This document shows positions 22,634-31,623 of a stretch of DNA of 64,000 bases, one piece after another. The position numbers and the translations under genes were made by a program. The stretch is from Adiantum capillus-veneris (taxonomy: Eukaryota > Streptophyta > Polypodiopsida > Polypodiales > Pteridaceae). The notes under the pieces were generated by a model. The model did no database searches. It saw only the letters and a program-made list of their open reading frames with translations, and was not told where the DNA came from. Location: positions 158,997,557 through 159,061,556 of the forward strand of contig CM043952.1 in the NCBI GenBank assembly GCA_014529385.2, given 5' to 3'. Position 1 is the stretch's first letter. Each line of letters begins with the position of its first letter.

Positions 22634-23162
22634 AAAAGAAAAAATGCGTAGGCTTAAAAACCCTAAAAAATGAAAAATTTTAAAAGTGTCAAAATTGACT
22701 CATTTGCCTCCAAAACATATAGTAACTTCAAAAATTCAAATTTCCCTCCCAAAATCCACTTTTCTCTCCCTCTATCACTACTTTTCTCTCCCACACTCTC
22801 CCTCTTCTCCCTCCTCCCATTCTCTGTCTACAGTCAAGGCAGCCATAGCCAAAATCTTTCCACCACTCTCTTCCTCTCTCCATAGCTCCCCCTTCTCTCA
22901 CACCTCCATCAACCCTCTACAGTCCCACACCCCATAGCCCACAACTCACCACTATCCTCTCTACCTCTCATTCCTCCCCTCTTTCTCTATCTCTACTGTC
23001 AAAGCCACCATAGCCACCATAGGCAGCTCACCTCACCCTCCCCTCAGCTCCTCATTCTCTCTCCACAGTACCCACACACAATAGTCCACAGCCTTGCCCA
23101 CTTCTCTCCCTCACCTTCCTCCCACCCATTTCCAATCCCTTCCTAAGCCCAAATTTCCAAGC
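22634..23162 (+). other. pyrimidine-rich leader region before first cluster gene
   Basis: About 22740-23150 is strongly C/T-rich (TCTCTCCC, CCTCCC, CACC repeats) on the plus strand. It may be a 5' leader or promoter of the gene starting at 23163. No TATA box could be chosen with confidence. Confidence 0.35.
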
Positions 23163-24496
23163 ATGTCCACCGCTAACACGCATAGACGGCCCAAATCAGA
23201 GATATAGGAGATTGTGTTGCACAACACAGAAAATTTAGAGGAGGGATGGATCCCACAGGTATTCAAGAAGGGTTCATGGGTCTACATGCAACCATCCAAT
23301 GTTGGACCTCATTGCGTACGAAGTTGAGGCGTATTGGAACGCCATTGGAAAGGAAGACTTTTGGCATTCAAAGAAACCAAGTCCAAAATGGTGGCCATCG
23401 TGCAGCACGTGTACAGTGCAGCTGAGATTCACCTGCAGAGAGCTTCAACTCAATTTGTACCTCATTGTAAGTCCTAATGGTTTATCTATCCCATGCATAT
23501 ATCATGTTTAACGTGCATGCGATCATTTTGTTTGACTAAGGGCATTTGTAAAGATGTTTTTCCATCCAGCTTAGTTGAGGAGCAGCCGCTTGAGTGCCTC
23601 TCAGGCACGTTCATGGTTGTGCATGCTCACATTGGGGAGCTTATGTTTCCTAATGTCTTGTCGAAAAAACTTACCGAGTAGCGAATATTCATGTACTCCC
23701 ACAAGTACGTGGTACCGAAGTCAATCCAAGGCTATGGTAGGTTAGAAGCCGTGGAGACACCCTCATTGCAGAGTGCAGAATGGCCAACTCCAGACCATTG
23801 GGGCTTGCTTTCTTTCAAGCGCAAGGTGCTGCAAGATTTCCAAATGCCCCTAAAGTTTGGTAAGGCAACCAGATCGGTGGGTCTCACTTGGCATTGTCCC
23901 ATCCATTTGTTTATGCATGCATTCCGCTCTCTGCCGATTGTGGAAACACCGACAATGTTTGTTTGCAAAGAATTTGACTTAGATGCAATGGACACCATTC
24001 TAGGTGTCAATTGGGGCTATGTTGACGGTTTGCATAATGGTGACCGTTACAAGTGCAATGTGCCCCCCACACAACTTTGCCTTCGATATTTGCAGGCAAG
24101 GTGCACCTTGTATGCACGGTTTAGCTACGAAAGGTGGATGCACAAACGTGGCAAATGGATACCCTTGCAGCTGACGATCGAAGAGGTTCAATCCTTTGAA
24201 ATTTGTGTCTGTATGTCCAATAATGAGGTGGAGGTGATTGCAGTGAACCCGCATTGGGCTCTTGCCAATCTTCGGGAACATTTTGTCATAATGGGATTCG
24301 AGGATGTCGGCAATGCAAGTTTCAAACTGGAACAATGCAAGGTCTGCTTTGTGCTTGATTAGCTACCTTTTCTTAATTTTTCTTTTTTTGTATCTTGATT
24401 GCCCATTTTTTGGTTGTGTAGATTGGAAGGCGGATGGAGGCCACTATGCTTGTTTACAAAGATTGGGCTACAGATGAAGTCATCTTGTCTAAGTGA
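23163..24496 (+). pseudogene. unrecognised three-exon gene (cluster gene 1), decayed
   Basis: I do not recognise the product. Three exons keep one frame through two introns: exon 1 23163-23466 (donor T|GTAAGT), exon 2 23575-24341 (acceptor TTAG, donor AAG|GTCTGC), exon 3 24422-24496 (acceptor GTGTAG). The largest open piece (about 23691-24341) includes 'EAVETPSLQSAEWPTPDHWG', 'GLTWHCPIHLFMHAF', 'ILGVNWGYVDGLHNGDRYKC', 'ARFSYERWMHKRGKWIPLQL'. Stops interrupt exon 1 (TAG at codon 15, a TGA after 'HCVRS') and exon 2 (TAG at 23679-23681). No membrane segment or known motif was seen. Splice-frame consistency argues it was a genuine gene, probably carried by the same element as its neighbours. Confidence 0.6.
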
Positions 24497-24643
24497 ATTG
24501 GCTTGTAACTTTACTCTTTTATATATTGGATATTTTATTAAAGATTTTGAAAATTTTTTGGGTGTTGTACTTGAGTTTTAAGGTGTTGTGTAATTTTATT
24601 TTTAAAACGTATATTTTTTATTTTTTTTGAGTTGGAATATGTC

Positions 24644-24650
24644 TATAAAA
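24644..24650 (+). promoter_or_regulatory. TATA box of cluster gene 2
   Basis: TATAAAA in GTCTATAAAAGGGGG, about 82 bp before the ATG at 24732, after an A/T-rich stretch. Confidence 0.55.
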
Positions 24651-24731
24651 GGGGGACCACCTCCTCATTTTACCATTTTCATCGCAGCATTGCAGAGACA
24701 CCTAGCATACCCAGTTACGCAAATAGAAAGC

Positions 24732-26223
24732 ATGGCTGCAACTAGTGCTTTAGATGCATTCCTTAGTGAGGCTGGGCATGCAAATCGCCCTGAGCTTCAT
24801 GCATTTTTCACAACCCAACCCGATTTGGAAACCACCTTGACTCTCCACTCTCAATTTCTTGAGCACATCACTTCATACATTTCCACGTGCATGGGGAGAT
24901 TCATTGTTGAGTTACCAAACCGGAAAGGGCAATGGGTCCTTGAGGGCCTTCTGCACCACATCTACGAAGGGGACATGCCATTTCATCAACGGTTTGCACT
25001 CTTTGCCACCATAGCACAACCCGCTAGACAATATGTGCCGTTGAAGATGATGATGTGCGAGCAATGTGTAAGGGGAAGATCGGAAACACATTTGTATCTG
25101 TCTAGGACATAATGATCTTCCTCCTTCACGAGTGCCCAACAGGCCCTGACGTAGCGCTACCACACTTGCAGATCGGTGGGCTCCTTGCAGATGTGAAGGA
25201 CCCCAAGCCCGTGCCCATTGACACATACGCAGAGGAGAGGACGCTTTCCTTGACCTACCCTATAGGGATTAAAGGCCTCTTGGAGGCCTCTCCATCTATC
25301 AGTTCTTCCTTGGGGCCGCCAGAAGGAATCAGCACTCGGGATGCCATCCCTGAGGTAGAGATTACCCTTTTCTCCTCCATTGTGGTGGGTGGGGAGGAGT
25401 TTGTGTTTTTACATGATCTAGAGAAATCCTTTGAGCTTCGCATGGATGAGTGTTTCTCCATCCTCGATGCCCATGGCAAGTTTGAGGTTGATACCACCAC
25501 TCCCATGACGATGATCTCCTACTGCCCATGGGGAATGTAGTGGGGCGGACACAGTGGCGATCGCACAAGCCGAGGTGGCATTGGTCGAGCAAGCCAAGGT
25601 CTCTGAGGAGGAGTTTGTGGCCGTGCAAGCCATGTGTTTGGATAAACGCACAAGAGTGGATTCACCATCACCCTGCTACAAAACCTGTTTTGCTTGATCC
25701 AAAGGGGAAGTCAAGTGTGGATCTTTACTTGCACCCGGATGCTGATGAGGAGGATCGTAGACAAGAGGTATAGATGCTCACTTAAATTTGATTGTTACAA
25801 TTGATTTTGTTAATGTTATAACTAATTTTTCGCCATATTTCTCACAAATCCTATGTTTTGCAGGATTTTTTGGAGGTTGACGCCTGGGCGCAATGGTCAG
25901 GGGGGAGGAGGATGCCGTTCGGACCTCAAGTGGCACTTGCTCACTACCTCGGCACTTGCTCACTTTCTCACTACCTTGGCACACTTTCGACTGGTGACGT
26001 GGTGTTTGTGCATGCCGACTACTCCCCCAATGGATGCTACAACATTTTTGTCCTCCATTCACTCTCCAAGGCATTGTGCTTAACAACGCTTGCCCAATCG
26101 GCCAACCTTGTAGTGCTTGTAAAGAAAGATTTTGCAATATCCACTTTCAGCGTCAACTTTCGCGGGCTCCTCATCGCCCATGTCGGCATGAACCAAGCTG
26201 TAGGGGTTAATGATACCCAATAA
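24732..26223 (+). pseudogene. unrecognised gene (cluster gene 2), frameshifted
   Basis: I do not recognise the product. It starts MAATSALDAFLSEAGHANRP and stays open to a TAA at 25110. It then continues in other frames: 25112-25540 ('ECPTGPDVALPHLQIGGLL', 'LEKSFELRMDECFSILDAHG'), about 25544-25690 (alanine/glutamate-rich helix 'AIAQAEVALVEQAKVSEEEF'), and up to 25767 ('LLDPKGKSSVDLYLHPDADE'). A plausible 96-bp intron (25768-25863, GAG|GTATAG...TTTGCAG) leads in frame to the last exon 25864-26223 ('DFLEVDAWAQWSGG', 'HYLGTLSTGDVVFVHADYSP', 'VLVKKDFAISTF'). At least three frame changes mean it is broken. It converges on the histone-like gene. Confidence 0.6.
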
Positions 26224-26469
26224 ATTACAACCACTTTGCTTAACAGGGAGCCACCCCAAAAGGCCAAGCGCCAGAAAATTGTAATTTGAAAGATCCTAAA
26301 GCAAAAGCCGGATATCATGTAAAGCGTTGATTTCCTTAATGAATCTACTTTTTGGTGTCTATGACTCTCTCTTACTTGTAAGATTTTGAATTTGTTATAT
26401 GTTTGGCTTCCAATGTGTTTATGAGAAGCACCCGTGCTTAGTGAATCACATAGTTTTTAATGCATGCTG
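26224..26469. other. intergenic, 3' flank of cluster gene 2
   Basis: A/T-rich. No feature beyond possible 3' UTR sequence. Confidence 0.4.
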
Positions 26470-26725
26470 GGTTGGAAAGCATATTGGTCAGCCAACTTGC
26501 ATTAAATCATGGGGAAAGCTATTGACATGCCTACAAAAGGGCTTGGGAGGCCCCAAAATGGGCTGCCACAAGGGCGTGCATTTGGGTCTTCCATAAGCAT
26601 ATGGAAGGGGCAAATGCGCGCCTTTGTGGCAGCCCATTTTGGAGAATCTCAAACCCTTATAAAGGCTTATCAATACCTTTCCCCATGAATTAAGACAAAA
26701 AGGCTAACCAACATTCACTCCAACC
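26470..26725. repeat. large imperfect palindrome 1
   Basis: The left arm from 26470 (GGTTGGAAAGCATATTGGTC, then ATCATGGGGAAAGCTATTGA, then AAATGGGCTGCCACAAGGGC) is matched by the reverse complement of the right arm ending at 26725 (GGTTGGAGTGAATGTTGGTT, ATTCATGGGGAAAGGTATTG, AAATGGGCTGCCACAAAGGC). The centre is near 26598. It would fold into a stem of roughly 120 bp with mismatches. It lies between convergent genes. Confidence 0.85.
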
Positions 26726-26828
26726 ATAGATCCTTTCATAACCAAGCTGTTGTACAAGCCCAAATAAATTACAGTTGCAAAACCAAAACTAATTACATGT
26801 ATGCTTCAAAAAATCTATGCTACATTGA

Positions 26829-27154
26829 CTTAGTGGGGCATGCGCTTCCTGATGCATCTAGGCTATGTGAAGCATTGAAGCAAGGGAAATATCCTGAATG
26901 CATGGTAAAAGTCTCTGGAAAGCCTTGGAAAGGGCTTGGAATGCCCTAAGAATGGCTGCCACAAGGGCGCACATTTGGTCCCTTCATCTGCCTTTGGAAG
27001 CACCAAATGCGCGCCCTTGTGGCAACCATTTTGGGGGCATTCCAAGCCCTTTCCAAGGCTTTCCAGAAACTTTTACCATGCATTCAAGATATTTGGGTTG
27101 CATCAATGCTTCACATAGCTTGGATGTATCAGGAACTGCATGCTTGACTTAGCC
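26829..27154. repeat. large imperfect palindrome 2
   Basis: Arms of about 150 bp around a centre near 26990: left 'GCTATGTGAAGCATTGAAGC', 'TGAATGCATGGTAAAAGT', 'GGCTGCCACAAGGGCGCACA', each mirrored on the right. The core (GCTGCCACAAGGGCG.ATTTGG) is shared with palindrome 1, so the two are related. Frames on both strands reading GCHKGAHL are a by-product of the symmetry. Confidence 0.88.
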
Positions 27155-27377
27155 AAGGTGCTTAACGTAGGCAAGTTTTCCCACAGCCAAGCTTTAAGCT
27201 ACATACATACAAAAGAATGTAGACAAAACATGGACCACTGCTACATTGCATGGTACACAATTAAAGCAATACAATGCACAAAGAGTGGAGTATACAATCA
27301 AAAGACTCTTATATTCAAATTCTTCCCAATCTTGGAAGTTCCGTAAATACAAAAAAGGTTTGTTGACTAATTACAAG

Positions 27378-28242
27378 CTAATGCTCATGGCGCAAACGGC
27401 GAACAAGCTGCATATCCTTGGGCATAATCGTTACACGCTTTCCATGCATAGCACATAGGTTCACATCCTCGAATATGCTAGTTAGATATTGATCTGCTAC
27501 CTCTTGGACTGCCTCTATGGCCACGGCGCCCATCCGAAACTCAGCGTTGTACATTTGCAAAACCTCTCTGCAAAGCCTTGCAAAAGGGTCCCTCCGAATC
27601 AAGATCTCGGTGCTCTTCTGATAGTGGAAAATCTCTGCAAATGTACGGCTGCTCTTTCGCACCTTCTGAGGTGGATGGGGAGGTGCATTTAGTGCACGAG
27701 TTGGGGCAGCTTGCTTCCTCTTCTTGTAGACAATGTTCTTTCTCTTTTTCAGCCGCACAGGCACCTCCAGCACCTCATAATCCGATTCCACCCACTCTTC
27801 ATCTAATTCGTGCTCTTCACTAATTGAGCGGATGTGATGGTGTGGGTCCACTCCCTTTAGGAAGTGCCTTATCCCTAGTAGACATGTGAGCGGCATAAGT
27901 TTGTATTTTGATGCCAACCCATGGGGGATGTTCATCTGTTTGCGTCTCTTTGGAGCCTTTTGACCGCTGTTTTTGGTTATTTATTTCTTTGCCTTGGTCA
28001 CTCTCATCCGCCGTGTTGCCCTCAAAATCGTTGGATTTAGATGAATAGACAACAAGGAGATGCTTTCTTCTCTCTTTTCCTGCTGTAGAGGATTGACCAT
28101 GTTGATTTGAAGCTCCAGCTTCTTTTGTGTGGAGCTCACCTTGAACTTGTGAAGTTCCAGCTTCTTTTGCTGTAGCTGGAATTCATTGGCCATCCGGGCC
28201 CTCAGGATATGCAATCCTTGCCGTTTGTTTTGTTCTTGCCAT
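27378..28242 (-). CDS. histone H3-like protein with extended tail (frame-broken or spliced)
   Basis: Two parts on the minus strand. The ATG at 28242 reads M-ARTKQTAR, the exact start of histone H3. The fold lies at about 27660-27378: '[18 protein letters not shown]', '[20 protein letters not shown]', '[18 protein letters not shown]', '[20 protein letters not shown]', ending '[12 protein letters not shown]' then TAG. By eye about half of the core matches canonical H3, and loop 1 has canonical rather than CENH3-like length. Between them is a long linker: acidic '[15 protein letters not shown]', basic '[15 protein letters not shown]', and '[11 protein letters not shown]' (27968-27936), which recalls H3 residues 9-19. 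The start and the fold are in different frames (TGA at 28185, TAA at 27983), so an intron or frameshift intervenes. It may replace or mimic H3 on nucleosomes; that is inference. Confidence 0.8.
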
Positions 28243-28285
28243 GGTAGCACCTAGTATGGAAAATGACAAAATGAGCGCCTTCAAC

Positions 28286-28294
28286 CTTTAAATA
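28286..28294 (-). promoter_or_regulatory. TATA-like box of H3-like gene
   Basis: The minus strand reads CCCCTATTTAAAGG, with TATTTAAAG ending about 45 bases before the ATG at 28242. Its placement supports that ATG as the real start. Confidence 0.55.
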
Positions 28295-28385
28295 GGGGTT
28301 TTTGGGATTTGGGCCCTTTCACACTATGCGGCCAATTAAGTGAAAAACTCAAATAAACCAATTGAATTTAACAAGTACACCTGGA

Positions 28386-29111
28386 TCATGCGGACGACTG
28401 ACGCAACACCCAAACGCTGCCATTTCCATACTTAGTTGCACACCAAGCCTCATGGCCCAGGGCCGCTCGCGAGCATTTCCACTTCTCGAATGTTGCAGTA
28501 CGGGAGGCCTTGCGTAACTGCTTTGATAACATCGACTCTCTTGCCTTCTCAATAGTGTGAGTTCTCCCAAAGGTGTGCCTAAAAAACCAGTTAAACATCT
28601 CTTGGAGGTAGTTGGAGTGTGAACCACCACCACCATGCCGAGTATTCTTGAAGTAGACTCCTTTTGCTCGATAGTGGGACTTCTCCACGCCTTGTGTACT
28701 CCATATATCAAGCGAACCATAGCGGTCCATGTAGTATGCACCATGTGCATAGAGAATGTGCTAAAACAACCAAAAAGGAGATAAACCAATAGAAAAGTTG
28801 CATTTTCAAACATTGCATATCTATTAAGTCTGTTAAAACAAACCATGTAGTGTGTAATCTTGCTTTCAGACCATCCATCCTTAGCAGCCTTTGTGAACTC
28901 ATAAAGCACCTTCTTGAACTCCTCTCGCTGCTCAACGGTGGTGCTTGAAAGATTCATCAATTGCACAACCTTTTGAAAGGATGACCATACTAGCTTGCGT
29001 TGGTTAGCAACCTCCACATTGGAATCTTTGTCCGTCGTGCATGAACACAAATCTTTTCACAACTCCCACCGCTTCTCACTTGCTAGATTGACACTTGCCT
29101 TGTGTACCTAC
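28386..29111 (-). pseudogene. transposase-like gene, C-terminal exons
   Basis: Continuation of the gene at 38788-31624 after the LTR element at 29112-31623. Minus strand: 'VHKASVNLASEKRWEL', stop, 'CSCTTDKDSNVEVANQRKL', then 'TKAAKDGWSESKITHYM', an 83-bp GT-AG intron (28843-28761), and in frame 'HILYAHGAYYMDRYGSLDIW', 'STQGVEKSHYRAKGVYFKNT', 'RHGGGGSHSNYLQEMFNWFF', ending VLRQSSA. The H-x-x-x-H...YGSL...QG-EK pattern resembles the C-terminal part of a large family of uncharacterised transposon-like proteins in animals and plants. This resemblance is recalled, not searched. Confidence 0.6.
29107..29111. repeat. target-site duplication CCTAC (left)
   Basis: Matches 31624-31628 across the small LTR element. 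Confidence 0.92.
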
Positions 29112-29251
29112 TGTTGAGAGAAAAAGAGAGAGCACAGAAATAGAATCCCAAAGTGTGTAGAATACACACTTGAGATGATGTATATAGAGGGGACCTGGGT
29201 GCCATATATAGAGAATCCATATATTGAGTAGCTTCACATATAAGCTCAACA
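29112..29251 (-). repeat. 3' LTR (140 bp)
   Basis: Differs from the other LTR by about six substitutions and a 2-bp TA length change. Confidence 0.93.
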
Positions 29252-29260
29252 CCCCCGCTC
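29252..29260 (-). other. polypurine tract of non-autonomous LTR element
   Basis: The minus strand reads GAGCGGGGG directly before TGTTGAG. Confidence 0.75.
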
Positions 29261-29869
29261 AAATAAGGGTCCCTAACTGTGGATGAAAATACCCTTGGGG
29301 GATCAAGGAAAAAACCCATAGCTCTATATACACCCACCGTTATATTATTAGAATCATTGATTATACAAATGTTCATGAGGAGCTACATCACTCCTTTTAC
29401 AATGAATATTTTATGAGGAGTTACATTACTCCTTTCCTATAAAAACAATAATGAATACAAAGGTTCAATGAAGAGGTGTAAAGGCTATCGATTAGCTCGT
29501 AATCAGAAGTGTCTCATCAATATGGCATCACCAAACATGTCTTCATAAATCTTTTATTGTCACCAAGTTTTTCTTCATGAAATCAATTTTTTCATCAATC
29601 CTACATAGATCACAGACTCAAAAAAAAAAAAAACATAGTCATGAAAATTATTAGCATCGTCAGTGAAATAATTACGTTCACAATGTCATAAGAGATGGTT
29701 CGCGACGCCACTCTTTTGACGACATATATATGCACGATAACATATGGTACATAAAGTATGAACGTAAAAGTACAAGATGCGTGATTACGTGATGCAAATG
29801 ATATGTGTATATACTACATAAAACAACATTTATCAACGTAGTGATCAATGAATATCATCAAAGTATCAA

Positions 29870-30320
29870 GAAAACATCATCATTGTATCAATAAAAATGA
29901 ATAAATCATCATGGTATCAACGAAAAGCATCATGATATCACCGAGAATAATCTTTGTATGAACGAAACAACATCATGGCATCATCGAGAATAACCATGGT
30001 ATCAACGAAACAACATCATTGTATCACCGAGAATAACCATGGTCTCAACAAAACAACATCATGGTATCATCGAGAATAACCATGGTATCAACGAAACATC
30101 ATCATGGTATCAACAAAAATCACCATGGAATTAACGAAATATCATCATGGAATCACCGAGAATAACCATGGTATCAACGAAACATCATCATGGCATCACC
30201 GAGAATAACCATGGTATCAATGAATATCATCATGGTATCAACGAAAATGACCATCACCAAAGTACTAACAAAACATCATCATGGTACCATCAAAATCACT
30301 ATGGTATCAACGAGAAAATC
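29870..30320. repeat. short tandem repeats (ATCATGGTATCAACGAAA type)
   Basis: A degenerate array of units such as 'CATCATGGTATCAACGAAA' and 'CACCGAGAATAACCATGG' with combined periods of roughly 30-60 bp, inside the non-autonomous LTR element. Confidence 0.85.
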
Positions 30321-30551
30321 AATAAAACGACGTAAACTATATCTCTAAAAGAATAATTATACAAGAATCAATGAACGAGTATATCATATAGCAAAAGATC
30401 ATGTACCAACAGTAGCTCGACAGAATTTGGACGATCATCAACGGCTCGACTGAATCGGAACGATATGTAACTGGCTTCTGCAGCAAAGTTACGTCAGTAA
30501 CAAATATATGATTGATGAAGAAAAAATATAATTGAGAAGTTTTCAATTATG

Positions 30552-31460
30552 AGAAAAATCAAAAGCAAAAAGTAAAATTTTTCTTTTCAAACATATTCGC
30601 AGTCCAAGACGATAACCCAAAATCGGTGCAGAATTTAGAGAAACTTTCTTTTGCAAAGTTATAGACCACATCGATTACGATGGCTCAAGCGAATAGTTTC
30701 TCATCGATTCCGATGCCTGCAGACAGCGGCTAGTTTCTGCAAAATCGTTTTCAATCAGGAGAAAAATAAAAAACAAAAAGCAAAGTTTCTTTTTAGGCAT
30801 GTACGCAGTCTGCGAACGATAACTCAAAATCGGTGAAGAATTTGATAAAAAAATTTCTTCGGCAAAGTTGTAGACCACATCGATCCCGGTCCATTACATG
30901 AGTAGTTTCTGAAAAATCATTTTCAATCAACATAAAATTCAAAAACATAAAACGAAACTTGCTTTTCAGACATGTACACAATCCGCGAACGATAACTCAA
31001 AATCGGTGCAGAATTTGAAAAAACTTCCTTCTGCAAAGTTTTAGACCACATCGATTCCGGGCTTTCCATCGGGGAGTTTCTGCAAAATCGTTTTCAATCA
31101 GGAGAAAAATTAAAAACAGAAAGCAAAAGTTGCTTTTCGGGTATGTACGCAGTCCACGAACGATAACTCAAAATCGGTGCAGAATTTGAAAAAACTTCCT
31201 TCTGCAAAGTTGTAGACCACATTGATTCTGGTCCCGATGGTGGGTAGTTTCTGCAAAATCGGTTTTGATCAGGAGAAAAATTGAAAACAAAAAGAGAAAG
31301 TTTCTTTTCAAGTATGTACGTAGTCCGCGAACGATAACTCAAAATTGGTGCAGAATTTGAAAAAACTTTCTTCTGCAAAGTTGTAGACCATATCGATTCC
31401 AGTCCTTTTGCGGGTAGTTTCTGCAAAATCGGTTTTGATAAGGAGAAAAATCGAAAACAA
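30552..31460. repeat. five-copy ~171-bp tandem repeat
   Basis: 'CGAACGATAACTCAAAATCGG' recurs near 30610 (variant), 30813, 30986, 31157 and 31328, spacing 171-173 bp. Each is followed by 'GAATTTGAAAAAACTT', 'GCAAAGTTGTAGACCACAT' and 'GTAGTTTCTGCAAAATCG'. A sixth copy is cut at 31460, next to the primer site. Confidence 0.92.
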
Positions 31461-31470
31461 AAATGTACTA

Positions 31471-31481
31471 CTCTGATACCA
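31471..31481 (-). other. primer-binding site, initiator tRNA-Met type
   Basis: The minus strand reads TGGTATCAGAG immediately after the 5' LTR end CTCAACA, with no spacer. Confidence 0.9.
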
Positions 31482-31623
31482 TGTTGAGAGAAAAAGAGAG
31501 AGCACAGAAATATAACCCCAAAGTGTGTAGAATACACACATGAGATGATGTATATATAGAGGGTACCTGGGTGTCATATATAGAGAAGCCATATATTGAG
31601 TAGCTTCACATATAAGCTCAACA
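31482..31623 (-). repeat. 5' LTR (142 bp)
   Basis: TGTTGAG...CTCAACA, with perfect 7-bp terminal inverted ends. Contains TATATA near its middle. Confidence 0.93.

Larger units (their letters stand above)
29112..31623 (-). mobile_element. non-autonomous LTR element, no coding region
   Basis: The element is 2.5 kb with ~140-bp LTRs (TGTTGAG...CTCAACA), a TSD of CCTAC, a primer site and a polypurine tract, but no gag or pol frame. Orientation is minus: the 5' LTR is 31482-31623. The interior consists of two kinds of tandem repeat. It is larger than a classical TRIM, with TRIM-like LTRs. It must rely on enzymes from another element; the copia at 3929 uses the same tRNA primer type. It splits the transposase-like gene. 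Confidence 0.93.

Noticed and set aside
25110-25114. TAATG stop-start overlap between two frames in cluster gene 2
   Set aside because: Looks like translational coupling, but this is a eukaryotic sequence with introns; a frameshift in one gene is simpler.
26399-27152. Short frames reading GCHKGAHL on both strands
   Set aside because: Similar peptides on both strands follow from the palindromes; no frame extends beyond the hairpins.
27378-27935. Centromeric histone (CENH3)
   Set aside because: The H3 fold has canonical loop 1 length and conserved C-terminal half, and the gene starts with the canonical H3 tail; CENH3 usually differs at both places.
30147-30335. Frame of HHGIN-type repeats
   Set aside because: Translation of a short tandem repeat in a coding-free LTR element.
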